Shown here: positions 28,564 through 37,874 of the stretch, piece after piece
How the letters are laid out: every line of letters begins with the position of its first letter
How positions within the stretch are numbered: the stretch's first letter is position 1
Origin: Bacteroidia bacterium
Lineage (GTDB): Bacteria; Bacteroidota; Bacteroidia; B-17B0; Aurantibacillaceae
Length of the DNA stretch: 64,000 bases
NCBI GenBank assembly: GCA_016787785.1
Contig: JAEUTO010000011.1
Span: 310,001 to 374,000 of the forward strand
Reading direction: 5' to 3'
Notes under the pieces: generated by a model
What the model was told of the DNA's origin: nothing
The model's database searches: none
Seen by the model: the letters and a program-made list of their open reading frames with translations, nothing else
Program-made: the position numbers and the translations under genes

Positions 28564-29397
28564 CTATAGCGCCAGATGCTTTGATTGCACTGGCTTTCCA
28601 TAAAACAAAGTCGCGGCTTTATCAAAAGTTTCAGGCAGGTCGGTTGTATAAAAGCTAACGCTTTGCGATTTGCTGCATTTGGTTTCCATTTCGGGATGAC
28701 GCTGCAAATAATCTTTTAAACCATTTGCAACAATGGTTCCCTGCGAAAGCAGTTGAACGCTTGAAGGTAAATATTTTTTTATTTTGTCAATTATTAAAGG
28801 ATAATGCGTGCAGCCTAAAATGATCGCGTCTATCTTTGGTTCTTGCTGCATTAAATTAGCAACATGCTTTTTTATAAAAAAATCAGCGCCCTCGTTATTA
28901 TACTCGTTGTTCTCAATTAGCGGAACCCACATAGGACAAGCTTCCTGATACACTCTTAAATTTGGAAAGAATTTTTCTATTTCAACGAGATAAGATCCTG
29001 AACTAACGGTTCCGGCAGTGCCTAAAACGCCAACATTTCCTGTTTTACTATAATTACCAATTATTTCTGTTGTTGGCCTTATCACACCTAAAACCCTTTT
29101 TGAAGGATCGATCTTTGGAAGATCTTTTTGTTGAATGGTCCTGAGTGCTTTTGCTGACGCTGTGTTACAGGCAAGTACAACTAACTCACAGCCCATGGCA
29201 AATAAATGGTTAACACACTCTAACGTGTATTCGTAAACCGTTTCGTAACTACGCGAGCCGTAAGGCGCACGCGCATTGTCGCCTAAATACAAATAATCAT
29301 ACTGCGGCATTTCTTTTACGATCTCCTTTAAAACGGTTAAACCACCAAAGCCGCTGTCAAAAACACCAATAGGTTTATATGTAGGTTTTTTATCCAA
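28564..29397 (-). CDS. murI: Glutamate racemase
   Basis: The 277-residue protein converts L- to D-glutamate for peptidoglycan. It shows the two catalytic-cysteine motifs ACNTASAKALR and 'LGCTHYPLI', plus the N-terminal 'IGVFDSGFGGLTVLKEI'. Length is normal. The start is TTG 29397, which gives MDKKPTYKPIGVFDSG; no in-frame ATG upstream. It converges with the PD40/OmpA gene, 21 bases apart. A TAGATTTG -7 box lies 12 bases upstream of the start. Confidence 0.95.
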   Translation of the reverse strand: MDKKPTYKPIGVFDSGFGGLTVLKEIVKEMPQYDYLYLGDNARAPYGSRSYETVYEYTLECVNHLFAMGCELVVLACNTASAKALRTIQQKDLPKIDPSKRVLGVIRPTTEIIGNYSKTGNVGVLGTAGTVSSGSYLVEIEKFFPNLRVYQEACPMWVPLIENNEYNNEGADFFIKKHVANLMQQEPKIDAIILGCTHYPLIIDKIKKYLPSSVQLLSQGTIVANGLKDYLQRHPEMETKCSKSQSVSFYTTDLPETFDKAATLFYGKPVQSKHLAL

Positions 29398-29408
29398 TTA
29401 TAAGAACA

Positions 29409-29416
29409 CAAATCTA
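29409..29416 (-). promoter_or_regulatory. Candidate -7 box TAGATTTG for murI
   Basis: On the minus strand TAGATTTG is an exact match to TAnnTTTG. The -33 region has only T-rich sequence without a clear TTG. The leader would be about five bases. The rest of the 256-base gap up to 29653 is AT-rich with several AAAAACG-like runs and no gene. Confidence 0.35.
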
Positions 29417-29653
29417 AGCAAAGATCAGCGCCATTAAATGATTTTTAAAATGCGTTGATCTTCAAAAAACGGTTTTTGCCTATTTTGCTCCAAAACCTAG
29501 CGTTTTAACAAAAAACGTGCGTTTTTTTACTTGAAAATCACTAAAAACGACATAAAATTGGCCAAAATTCTATTATTCCTTAAACAGAGCGCCTGCTAAT
29601 TTTGCAAACAAAAGCCACAATAAATCTATTATTTTTACGTTTTAGTAATTGGT

Positions 29654-30391
29654 TTGTTTAAAAAGTGTCTCACATATCTATTATGCTTAACGGTTTTGAG
29701 CAATATTGCGCAACTAACAAAGCGTAATTTTCGTCAACGCGAAATTGGGCTCTTTGGAGGTGCCTCTTATTACATTGGCGATCTTAATCCTCGCGGACAT
29801 TTTTCAATGTCGAACCCTGCGGCCGGTGTTTTTTTTAGATATACAACGCATTACCGTTATGCTTTTCGTTTTGGTTTTAATTATGGTAAAATAGCCGGCG
29901 ACGACTCTAAAAGTAAAGACCTGGATCAATTAGAAAGGAACGTAAATTTTACATCTAAGGTTTATGACCTTCATGCAATAGCAGAATTTAATTTTGTTGA
30001 CTACAGGCTCGGAAATGAAAAACATTATTTTACCATGTTTATTTTTGCAGGTATTGGCGCGTTTCATTTTGATCCTAAAACAGGCGTTGGTCCAAACAGG
30101 CCGCCTGCAAGTAGTTTACATGGTGGCATAGTGGTAAAAAATTATCCAAGATACCAGGTAAATGTACCTTACGGAATTGGCTTAAAATGGCATCTTACAA
30201 GTATTTTTGGACTAGGCATAGAATGGAGCCCAAGAAAAACCTTTACCGATTATTTAGATAATGTGAGTTCGGAATATGCCGATGGGTATATGCAGGGCAA
30301 TCCACGTACTAAAGATTGGTATTTCTTTTACGGCATGACCTTAACAATGAGGTTGCCAAACCCTAACAGACCTTGCTTCCAAAATAATTAG
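29654..30391 (+). CDS. DUF6089 family protein (PorG-like)
   Basis: The 245-residue protein has a signal peptide (residues 1-20, start TTG) and then the DUF6089 pattern: 'IGLFGGASYYIGDLNPRG' followed by 'SNPAAGVFFRY', 'LHAIAEFNFVDY' and 'YGIGLKWHLTSIFGLGIEW'. It should be a small outer-membrane beta barrel. PorG, an outer-membrane part of the type IX secretion system, belongs to this family, so this may be the T9SS PorG or a paralogue. No other core T9SS genes adjoin it. A bidirectional terminator separates it from sdhB. Confidence 0.82.
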   Translation: MFKKCLTYLLCLTVLSNIAQLTKRNFRQREIGLFGGASYYIGDLNPRGHFSMSNPAAGVFFRYTTHYRYAFRFGFNYGKIAGDDSKSKDLDQLERNVNFTSKVYDLHAIAEFNFVDYRLGNEKHYFTMFIFAGIGAFHFDPKTGVGPNRPPASSLHGGIVVKNYPRYQVNVPYGIGLKWHLTSIFGLGIEWSPRKTFTDYLDNVSSEYADGYMQGNPRTKDWYFFYGMTLTMRLPNPNRPCFQNN

Positions 30392-30405
30392 GTTTAAATA
30401 AAAAC

Positions 30406-30442
30406 AAAAAAGCCGTTGCGGAATATTCTGCAACGGCTTTTT
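30406..30442. terminator. Bidirectional terminator between DUF6089 gene and sdhB
   Basis: AAAAAGCCGTTGC pairs with GCAACGGCTTTTT around a 10-base loop. A-runs and T-runs flank both sides, so it can stop transcription from both converging genes. Confidence 0.9.
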
Positions 30443-30457
30443 AATTTATTATAAAAA

Positions 30458-31225
30458 TTATACTTTGTTTTGTGTAAAGCTTGCGCCTAAATATTCGCGA
30501 TTCATGCGCGCGATGTTTTCTAACGAAATACTTTTTGGACATTCTGCTTCGCAGGCGCCGGTGTTGGTACAATTACCAAACCCTTCTTCGTCCATTTGTT
30601 TTACCATGTTTAATACGCGATCTTGCTTTTCTATTTTACCTTGCGGCAATAATGATAGCTGAGAAACTTTTGCGCTTACAAATAGCATAGCGCTTGAATT
30701 TTTACAAGCCGCAACACAAGCACCGCAACCAATACAAGCCGCTGCATCAAAAGCAGTATCAGCATCATCTTTAGGAATTAAAATATTGTTAGCGTCTTTT
30801 GCATTACCAGTGTTTACAGAAACGAAACCGCCGGCAGACATAATTCTGTCAAACGACGAACGATCAACTGCAAGATCTTTAATTACAGGAAACGCAGCGC
30901 TTCTCCAGGGCTCAACAACAATAGTATCGCCGTTTTTAAAACTACGCATGTGTAACTGGCAGGTTGTAATGCCTCCTTTTGGTCCGTGCGGACGACCGTT
31001 GATGTACATGCTGCACATACCACAAATACCTTCGCGGCAATCGTGATCAAAAGCAATTGGCTCTTTACCGCTACTGATCAACTGTTCGTTAACCACGTCG
31101 AACATTTCTAAAAAACTCATGTCAGGCGAAATGCCTTTAGCATCATAAGTTTCAAAACGTCCTTTAGTGTCTTTATTTTTTTGTTTCCAAACCTTTAAGG
31201 TCAGATTCATATTTCCATGACTCAT
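30458..31225 (-). CDS. sdhB: Succinate dehydrogenase iron-sulfur subunit
   Basis: The 255-residue protein carries the three iron-sulfur clusters that pass electrons from the flavoprotein to quinone. The [2Fe-2S] ligands are in [12 protein letters not shown], the [4Fe-4S] ligands in [11 protein letters not shown], and the [3Fe-4S] set in '[15 protein letters not shown]'. These motifs are of the type found with Bacteroidota and epsilon-type quinol-linked complexes (SdhCAB). It is the last gene of the operon, 12 bases after sdhA. Confidence 0.96.
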   Translation of the reverse strand: MSHGNMNLTLKVWKQKNKDTKGRFETYDAKGISPDMSFLEMFDVVNEQLISSGKEPIAFDHDCREGICGMCSMYINGRPHGPKGGITTCQLHMRSFKNGDTIVVEPWRSAAFPVIKDLAVDRSSFDRIMSAGGFVSVNTGNAKDANNILIPKDDADTAFDAAACIGCGACVAACKNSSAMLFVSAKVSQLSLLPQGKIEKQDRVLNMVKQMDEEGFGNCTNTGACEAECPKSISLENIARMNREYLGASFTQNKV

Positions 31226-31237
31226 AGTATACTGTAT

Positions 31238-33226
31238 TTATGCGTAATTACGTTGTGCTAATTTAATATTCTCAAACTTCAATTCTTCTTTGTGTAATTC
31301 AAAATTGCTTTCGCCTTTGTATTCCCAAGCAGCAACGTAAGCAAAATTATCATCATCACGTAAAGCTTCCCCATCTGCTGTTTGGTATTCTTCGCGGAAG
31401 TGACCACCACAACTTTCGTTACGGTTCAATGCATCTTTACACATTAATTCTCCCAGTTCAATAAAATCGGCAACGCGATGTGCTTTTTCGAGTTCTGTAT
31501 TAAACTCATATTGCTCGCCCGGTACACGAACATCGCTCCAGAAATCTTTTTTCAATTGTTGGATCTCTGCGATAGCTTCTGTTAAACCTTTTGCGTTACG
31601 GGCCATGCCGCATTTTTCCCACATGATCTTACCTAAAGCTTTGTGAAAATGATCAACCGATTTTGTTCCCTTGATCGAGAATAATTTATTGATACGTTCC
31701 TGAACCTCAGCTTCTGCTTTTACAAAAGCTTCGTTATCGGTTGGAATTGCTTTTGTGCGAATTTCTTCTGACAAATATTCTCCAATAGTATAAGGTATTA
31801 CAAAATAACCATCAGCTAAACCTTGCATTAATGCTGAAGCTCCTAAACGGTTGGCACCGTGATCGGAGAAATTAGCTTCGCCTAAAGCATACAAGCCCGG
31901 AACCGTTGTCATTAAATTATAATCAACCCAAAGGCCTCCCATTGTATAGTGAACCGCCGGATAAATACGCATTGGCATTTCATATGGATCTTCGTCGGTA
32001 ATTTGTTTGTACATATCAAACAGGTTGCCGTATTTTTCTTTCACTACATCTTTACCTAATGCGCGAATAGTTTCTTTCGAAGGATTGTGTATGTTTTTCT
32101 TGTTAGCTTCTATTTGTCCGTAACGCATCATGTTGGCCTCAAAATCAAGATACACTGCCATTTTAGATGCTCCCACGCCATAACCAGCATCGCAGCGCTC
32201 TTTTGCAGCCCGGCTCGCAACATCACGCGGCACCAGGTTACCGAATGCTGGATAACGTCTCTCTAAATAATAATCTCTTTCTTCTTCAGGAATATCTTTT
32301 GCTTTACGTTTATCGTCTTTTTGTTTTGGAACCCAAATTCTTCCGTCATTACGTAACGATTCTGACATTAACGTTAACTTCGATTGGTGATCTCCTGAAA
32401 CAGGAATACAGGTTGGGTGAATTTGCGTGTAACAAGGGTTTCCGAAGAAAGCGCCTTTTTTATGTGCCTTCCATGCAGCTGTAACATTACAGCCCATGGC
32501 GTTTGTAGATAAATAAAACACGTTACCATAACCGCCTGTACATAATAACACAGCGTGACCAAAATGGCGTTGTAGTTTTCCTGTAACAAGATCGCGGGCA
32601 ATAATACCACGGGCCTTACCATCAATGGTAACAACATCCATCATTTCATGACGTGCCATTAATGTAACAGCACCCATACCTACCTGGCGTTGCAGTGCGC
32701 TATATGCGCCTAATAATAATTGTTGGCCTGTTTGTCCGGCCGCGTAGAAGGTACGTTGTACCTGCGTTCCACCAAACGAACGGTTACTTAACGTTCCGCC
32801 GTATTCGCGTGCAAATGGTACACCTTGCGCCACACACTGATCAATAATGTTTCCTGAAACCTCGGCTAAGCGATGAACATTGGCTTCGCGGGCACGGTAA
32901 TCTCCACCTTTAATTGTATCGTAAAATAAACGGTAAACGCTGTCACCATCATTTTGATAATTTTTTGCAGCATTAACACCACCTTGCGCAGCAATAGAGT
33001 GTGCGCGACGAGGAGAATCCTGAAAACAAAATACTTTTACTTTATATCCCATTTCGGCTAATGAAGCCGCGGCAGAAGAGCCTGCAAGACCTGAACCTAC
33101 AACAATAACCTCAAGGCTACGTTTGTTGGCAGGGTTAACTAAGTGAACGGTAGAACGGTATTTTGTCCATTTGTTCTCTAAGATACCTTCAGGAATTTTT
33201 GCATTTAATTTTGATGAAGAAGCCAT
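31238..33226 (-). CDS. sdhA: Succinate dehydrogenase/fumarate reductase flavoprotein
   Basis: The 662-residue flavoprotein binds FAD through [20 protein letters not shown] and carries the covalent FAD-histidine segment '[17 protein letters not shown]'. The active-site region '[13 protein letters not shown]' and the C-terminal '[16 protein letters not shown]' are typical of the Bacteroidota type, where the enzyme oxidises succinate or reduces fumarate depending on the quinone used. It sits between sdhC and sdhB, gaps 31 and 12 bases. Confidence 0.96.
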   Translation of the reverse strand: MASSSKLNAKIPEGILENKWTKYRSTVHLVNPANKRSLEVIVVGSGLAGSSAAASLAEMGYKVKVFCFQDSPRRAHSIAAQGGVNAAKNYQNDGDSVYRLFYDTIKGGDYRAREANVHRLAEVSGNIIDQCVAQGVPFAREYGGTLSNRSFGGTQVQRTFYAAGQTGQQLLLGAYSALQRQVGMGAVTLMARHEMMDVVTIDGKARGIIARDLVTGKLQRHFGHAVLLCTGGYGNVFYLSTNAMGCNVTAAWKAHKKGAFFGNPCYTQIHPTCIPVSGDHQSKLTLMSESLRNDGRIWVPKQKDDKRKAKDIPEEERDYYLERRYPAFGNLVPRDVASRAAKERCDAGYGVGASKMAVYLDFEANMMRYGQIEANKKNIHNPSKETIRALGKDVVKEKYGNLFDMYKQITDEDPYEMPMRIYPAVHYTMGGLWVDYNLMTTVPGLYALGEANFSDHGANRLGASALMQGLADGYFVIPYTIGEYLSEEIRTKAIPTDNEAFVKAEAEVQERINKLFSIKGTKSVDHFHKALGKIMWEKCGMARNAKGLTEAIAEIQQLKKDFWSDVRVPGEQYEFNTELEKAHRVADFIELGELMCKDALNRNESCGGHFREEYQTADGEALRDDDNFAYVAAWEYKGESNFELHKEELKFENIKLAQRNYA

Positions 33227-33257
33227 AGTATTGTATTTACAATTTTTTAATTGACAA

Positions 33258-33926
33258 TTATTTTATAATTCCTAAGAACATGGTAACGGGCATTGCTGCA
33301 AACAAAGCGCAAACAATTATTGAGAACCAAATGCCTGTTTTTTTAATAAGTGGTGTATATTTTTTGTGATTTAATCCTAACGATTGAAACGCAGATTGAA
33401 AACCGTGTAACAAGTGATACAACAAACTAATTACACCAACCAAATAAATAGCAACAAAATACCATTGAGCAAAAACCTCTTTCATGCCGGCAAACGTATC
33501 GTGCTCTGCATGGCTAAACACCGCTATTTTTGTTGGTACCCAAAAATTACCTAAGTGAACTACCAAGAACAATAAAAGCAAAGATCCCAGAATGCCCATT
33601 GAGCGCGAATACCAGCTGCTATTAGCGCCGCCGTTCACAACCTGGTAAGGGGTTGGGCGCGCTTTGCGGTTTTCTAAAGTTAAAAGTAATGCCTGAAAAA
33701 TATGTAACAGCAAGCCTGCGAACAAGCCAATTTCCAATATTCTTACTACCGGATTGTGCGCCATAAAATCGGCACCCGCATTAAAACTAGCGCCACCATC
33801 GTTAAAGAAAATAAAGCTGTTTAAAGTTACGTGTACTACTAAAAAAGAAATAAGGAATAAGCCGGTTAGTCCCATTAAAAATTTTTTCCCGATAGAGGAA
33901 GATAAAAATCCTGTTTTTTTACTCAT
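33258..33926 (-). CDS. sdhC: Succinate dehydrogenase cytochrome b subunit
   Basis: The 222-residue membrane protein has five predicted helices and the di-heme histidines expected of the fused b-type anchor: '[15 protein letters not shown]', '[16 protein letters not shown]', '[10 protein letters not shown]' and '[16 protein letters not shown]'. It replaces separate SdhC and SdhD, anchors SdhAB and delivers electrons to menaquinone. It is the first gene of sdhCAB and has a well-spaced promoter 34 bases upstream. Confidence 0.94.
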   Translation of the reverse strand: MSKKTGFLSSSIGKKFLMGLTGLFLISFLVVHVTLNSFIFFNDGGASFNAGADFMAHNPVVRILEIGLFAGLLLHIFQALLLTLENRKARPTPYQVVNGGANSSWYSRSMGILGSLLLLFLVVHLGNFWVPTKIAVFSHAEHDTFAGMKEVFAQWYFVAIYLVGVISLLYHLLHGFQSAFQSLGLNHKKYTPLIKKTGIWFSIIVCALFAAMPVTMFLGIIK

Positions 33927-33959
33927 AATGGTATAAAATAAATACTTGAAATTGTGCGC

Positions 33960-33990
33960 TAAAGGTATTAAGCAAAACGTTTAGAATCAA
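33960..33990 (-). promoter_or_regulatory. sdhCAB promoter TTG-N20-TACCTTTA
   Basis: On the minus strand TTG (33990-33988) and TACCTTTA (33967-33960) are 20 bases apart, a good match to the Bacteroidota -33/-7 elements. The start would be near 33953, giving a leader of about 27 bases before the sdhC ATG. Confidence 0.55.
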
Positions 33991-34107
33991 GTTTTAGGTT
34001 AAATGTTTTTTATTTTAAAATAATCGATTTTATTCTCAAGTCACTCATTTGTAGTATTAAGGCCAAAAAACCTTATTTAGACTTGTTTTAAATATGCTGT
34101 TTAACTT

Positions 34108-36243
34108 TTATATCCTGAATCCCAGCACGGTGACATCATCCACCTGGCCCAGGTTTCCTTTCCAGCCGGTAAAATTGTCTTTAACGGCAATAAACTGCTT
34201 TTCTGTCGGCATTTCAGCAATATCTATAAAAAGTTTTTGCATGTTCTTTTTCATCATTTTTTTACCCCTCTCGCCACCAAACTGATCGGCATAACCATCA
34301 GTACCCATATAGATCATATCATTTTTCTCAACCTTAAATAGTTGCTGAGTGAATTTAAAATTGCTTTCAAATGCCGTTTTACCAAGACCCATTTTATCGG
34401 GTTTTAATTCTATTAATTTTTTATTTCTTACAATATAAATAGAGGTGTTTGCCGCGCCAAAGTGCAGTTCCATTTTTGCAGGATAAAACACACAAATGGC
34501 CATATCCATTCCGTCTGATGCGGTTTTTTGCGACACGTTCTGTTTTAAAGAATAATAAAGTTCACGGTTCAGCTCTTGTAAAATTTCTGCGGGCTTGGTC
34601 ATTTTCTTTTCGCGCACCACTTTATTTAAAAGATTATTAGCCACCATGCTCATAATAGCGCCGGGCACACCGTGACCAGTGCAATCCACAACCGAAACAA
34701 AAGCAAATGCTTCTGTTCGTTCTATAAAATAAAAATCGCCGCTAACAATATCTTTAGGTTCAAAATATAAAAACGATTCGGGTAATGCTTGCTTAAATTC
34801 TTCTTCGGCGGGCAACAAAATTTGTTGTAAGCGCTGCGCGTAATTAATGCTGTCAATAATATCTTTGTTCTTTTCTTCGATGATCGAATTTTGCTCTTCT
34901 ACTTTTTTATTTTTGGTGTTTAATTCGGAATTAATGCGCTTGTTTACTTTTAAACTTTTTAAAATAAAGAATACAAACACAGCTATCAGTAAAACAACAA
35001 TAACAAGTCCGTAATTAAAAAAACGTTGGCGTTTTATTTCCAGATCTTTTATGGCCTGGTTTTTTTGAAGTAACTCAAGATCTTTTTTCTGGTTCTGATT
35101 AGAAATATCATTCTCCAGTTTAGATATCTTTTCCGTAAGGTCAGTCGAAAAAAGAGAATCATTGAGTTTGTACTTCTCTTCGTGCAATTCAAGGGCCTCT
35201 TTAAAATTGCCTCCCGATTTAAGAAAATCTATCTTTAGATTTAAGAGCGCGATTCTGGTTTTTATGTCTCTGTTTTTAGATAAATTTTGTACTGCTAATT
35301 TATAATATTTGTCTGCTAGAAATTCTTTACCCCATTGTTTATAAAGCAGGGCTAGGCTTTCATACATAGATGCCAAAACAGATTGATTGCCCATTTCTGA
35401 TTCAAATTCAAAACGTTTTAAATAATAATGTTCGGCTTTTGGATAATTTTTTTCGTGAAAGTAAATGCCGGCAATAATTTCATATAAATTAAACGCGCCA
35501 CTGTTTTTAGAACCATTAAGCTCAATTATTTTTTGCGTATGCAGGCCAAGAATTTTAGCCTCTTCGAACTTTCCAGACTCTTTTAAGGCAGTACAAGTAT
35601 TTACATTGTTTTTAATTATGCCGGCGGTATCTTTTAAAATTTGATATACCGAATCGCAGCTTTTATAATAATCCAAAGCGCGTTTCGGGTTTTTTAAATT
35701 CCTGTAAACAATTCCAATATTCATATAAATAGTGGCGTACCGTCCTTTATCTTTTTCTTTATCCAAAGGCTCTATTGCTTTGTAATAATACTCAAGCGAT
35801 TTAATAAAGTTGTTGCGGTTCTTCTCTAAAACACCTAGCCCGTTATATGCTAAAGAAATGCCACGCTTATCATTTATTTTTTGATACAGTTTTAATCCTG
35901 CCTTTTGATATTTTTCGCAAGAGTCATACTCCTTAATATTTTTATAAGCGGTGCCTATCACACACAACATTCCGGCATACATTTTTTCGGTTCGCTTATT
36001 ATTTGGTTTAATACTAAGCGCATCGTTCTTATATTTTAAAATTAGTTTTTCGTTCTTTCCGTTAAGGGCTCTAAAATAATCTTCGTAAAGCTTAAGTTTT
36101 GTGCTGTCCTGTTTTTCGAGCGAAACTTTTTGAAGTGTTTGTTCTGTAATTTCTTCTTGCGAATAAATAGTGAACGAGAGGAAAAGAAGAATTACCGTAA
36201 GAAAAGTAATCGTAAAGGAATGAATATTTTTTTGCTGATTAAT
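34108..36243 (-). CDS. TPR-SpoIIE serine phosphatase, fused form, non-canonical start
   Basis: The frame from 35982 (first ATG) lacks a membrane-targeting signal. The same frame continues upstream without stop through a clear signal peptide (TVILLFLSFTIYSQ) and further TPR sequence to ATT 36241-36243, after which an in-frame TAA lies close by; no ATG, GTG or TTG is available. I extend to that ATT, giving about 711 residues. Domains: signal peptide, TPRs (about 30-400), membrane helix (FFNYGLVIVVLLIAVFVFFI), coiled coil with SINYAQRLQQILLP, and a SpoIIE/PP2C phosphatase with 'DIVSGDFY', 'DCTGHGVPGAIMSM', 'GTDGYADQFGG' and 'QVDDVTVLG', metal aspartates intact. It probably dephosphorylates an anti-sigma-factor antagonist. 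Confidence 0.75.
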   Translation of the reverse strand: MNQQKNIHSFTITFLTVILLFLSFTIYSQEEITEQTLQKVSLEKQDSTKLKLYEDYFRALNGKNEKLILKYKNDALSIKPNNKRTEKMYAGMLCVIGTAYKNIKEYDSCEKYQKAGLKLYQKINDKRGISLAYNGLGVLEKNRNNFIKSLEYYYKAIEPLDKEKDKGRYATIYMNIGIVYRNLKNPKRALDYYKSCDSVYQILKDTAGIIKNNVNTCTALKESGKFEEAKILGLHTQKIIELNGSKNSGAFNLYEIIAGIYFHEKNYPKAEHYYLKRFEFESEMGNQSVLASMYESLALLYKQWGKEFLADKYYKLAVQNLSKNRDIKTRIALLNLKIDFLKSGGNFKEALELHEEKYKLNDSLFSTDLTEKISKLENDISNQNQKKDLELLQKNQAIKDLEIKRQRFFNYGLVIVVLLIAVFVFFILKSLKVNKRINSELNTKNKKVEEQNSIIEEKNKDIIDSINYAQRLQQILLPAEEEFKQALPESFLYFEPKDIVSGDFYFIERTEAFAFVSVVDCTGHGVPGAIMSMVANNLLNKVVREKKMTKPAEILQELNRELYYSLKQNVSQKTASDGMDMAICVFYPAKMELHFGAANTSIYIVRNKKLIELKPDKMGLGKTAFESNFKFTQQLFKVEKNDMIYMGTDGYADQFGGERGKKMMKKNMQKLFIDIAEMPTEKQFIAVKDNFTGWKGNLGQVDDVTVLGFRI

Positions 36244-36264
36244 AGTTGTTAAAGCTACTAAAAA

Positions 36265-36810
36265 TTAAAGGCTATTAAATGAGAATGTCTGTAACACTTC
36301 CCACTTTTTTTCAAGTTTTAACAACGAAAAATCAATGCAGTTAAACGTTCCGGAAAGTTTTTGATTCTCAAAATTTGTTTTAAGTTCGTAGAACATCGGT
36401 TTTTTAAGGTCGCGCGATGCAACCGTTACGTGTGGATGATAGCCGCGCAGATCATTTACTTCATTAAACAACTTTAGTTCTTTTTTAGCATGCGTTTTTA
36501 AAGCGTCTTGCAAAGTTAAAAGATCATTATTTGGCAAAACGTCTACATAAATAACACGTGGCTCAAAAAAAGAAAAATTGTTAAGCTCAACGCAAAAATT
36601 ATGATTAAAATTAAACGCTTTTAGCCTTTCTATTAATACATTTTCTTTTTCCTCCTTCCACTCAAAAGGCCGGTGTAGCGTGATGTGAGCGGGGCTTCTA
36701 AGCGCACCCCTCAGTCCGTGTTGTTCAAACAGTTTTTGTTTTACCGCCTCCACTTTATCAAATAATGGTTGCGGAATTACAATGGCTAAAAAGTATTTTT
36801 TAACGGTCAT
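36265..36810 (-). CDS. 2'-5' RNA ligase family protein (2H phosphoesterase)
   Basis: The 181-residue protein has two HxT motifs, HITL (residues 43-46) and HVTV (about 127-130), which define the 2H phosphoesterase fold that opens or joins 2',5' or cyclic phosphates in RNA or nucleotides. The start ATG 36810 gives MTVKKYFLAIVIP. It is cytosolic. The physiological substrate is unknown. It is followed after a short gap by the TPR-SpoIIE gene on the same strand and is divergent from the nucleotidyltransferase. Confidence 0.82.
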   Translation of the reverse strand: MTVKKYFLAIVIPQPLFDKVEAVKQKLFEQHGLRGALRSPAHITLHRPFEWKEEKENVLIERLKAFNFNHNFCVELNNFSFFEPRVIYVDVLPNNDLLTLQDALKTHAKKELKLFNEVNDLRGYHPHVTVASRDLKKPMFYELKTNFENQKLSGTFNCIDFSLLKLEKKWEVLQTFSFNSL

Positions 36811-36838
36811 TTTCCCCTTTTACATCAGTAAATTATGT

Positions 36839-36846
36839 TATTTTTG
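36839..36846 (+). promoter_or_regulatory. Candidate -7 box TATTTTTG
   Basis: TATTTTTG matches TAnnTTTG exactly, 17 bases before the nucleotidyltransferase ATG. The -33 region has CCTTTTAC in place of a clear TTTG. Confidence 0.4.
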
Positions 36847-36863
36847 TGAGATTATAAAATTAT

Positions 36864-37874
36864 ATGCAAATTATTATACCTATGGCCGGTAAGGGTAAGC
36901 GCATGCGCCCTCACACATTAACTACGGCAAAACCTTTGATACCTGTAGCCGGCAAACCAATTGTTCAGCGGCTGGTAGAAGATATTACCAAGGTTTGCGG
37001 ACAAAAAGTGAACGAGATTGCCTTTGTAATTGGTCCTGATTTTGGTGCAGAAGTAGAACAAAACCTGATAAAAGTAGCCGAAAGCCAGGGCGCTAAAGGC
37101 AGCATCTATTACCAGGATGTAGCTTTGGGAACCGCACACGCAATAATGTGCGCCAAAGACGCCATAAAAGGCAAAACCGTTGTTGCTTTTGCCGATACAT
37201 TGTTTAAAGCAGATTTTATAATGGACACCGAACAGGAAGGTGTTATTTGGGTACAAAAAATTGATGATCCAAGCCAGTTTGGCGTTGTAAAATTAGATAG
37301 CAAAGGCGGGATAACTGATTTTGTAGAAAAACCACAGACATTTGTAAGCGACCTTGCCATCATTGGCATTTATTATTTTAAAGACGGCGATTATTTAAAA
37401 AGTGAATTACAATATTTGTTAGATAACAAGATCACTGAAAAAGGTGAGTACCAGCTTACCAATGCATTAGAGAATATGAAAAGCAAAGGCACTAAGTTTA
37501 TGCCTGGCCAGGTAACTGAGTGGTTAGATTGCGGAAACAAAAACGCAACCGTTTATACCAACCAACGCGTGTTAGAATTTGACAAAGGCAAAGCACAGCT
37601 TAAAGAAAAAAACATTAAGAACAACAATAGTATAATTATTGAACCTTGTTACATTGGCGAAAATGTAGATTTAACAAATTCAATAATTGGTCCGCACGCC
37701 AGCGTTGGCGCTAACAGTATAGTTAAAAACAGCATTATACAAAACTCTATTGTTCAAAAAGATTCCAAAATTAATAACGCTAACATTTCAAATAGTATGC
37801 TTGGCATTGGCGCCGAGGTAACGGGCAAGGCTCTAGACCTAAGTATTAGCGATTACACCCAGTTATTTGTTTAA
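36864..37874 (+). CDS. Sugar-phosphate nucleotidyltransferase
   Basis: The 336-residue protein starts with the nucleotide-binding motif MQIIIPMAGKGKRMRPHT and 'AKPLIPVAGKPI', the hallmark of nucleotidyltransferases that make dTDP-, UDP- or GDP-sugars. 'VVAFADTLFKADF' is the metal-binding aspartate region. The C-terminal third holds hexapeptide repeats (left-handed beta helix, 'SIIGPHASVGANSIVKNSII'). Which sugar and nucleotide it uses cannot be told. It heads a plus-strand cluster with a TPR protein, DUF4292 and EnvC, an arrangement conserved in Bacteroidota. Confidence 0.87.
   Translation: MQIIIPMAGKGKRMRPHTLTTAKPLIPVAGKPIVQRLVEDITKVCGQKVNEIAFVIGPDFGAEVEQNLIKVAESQGAKGSIYYQDVALGTAHAIMCAKDAIKGKTVVAFADTLFKADFIMDTEQEGVIWVQKIDDPSQFGVVKLDSKGGITDFVEKPQTFVSDLAIIGIYYFKDGDYLKSELQYLLDNKITEKGEYQLTNALENMKSKGTKFMPGQVTEWLDCGNKNATVYTNQRVLEFDKGKAQLKEKNIKNNNSIIIEPCYIGENVDLTNSIIGPHASVGANSIVKNSIIQNSIVQKDSKINNANISNSMLGIGAEVTGKALDLSISDYTQLFV

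Noticed and set aside
28561-28572. GCGCTATAGCGC palindrome at the murI end as terminator
   Set aside because: It has no loop and no T-tract on either strand, so it is unlikely to terminate.
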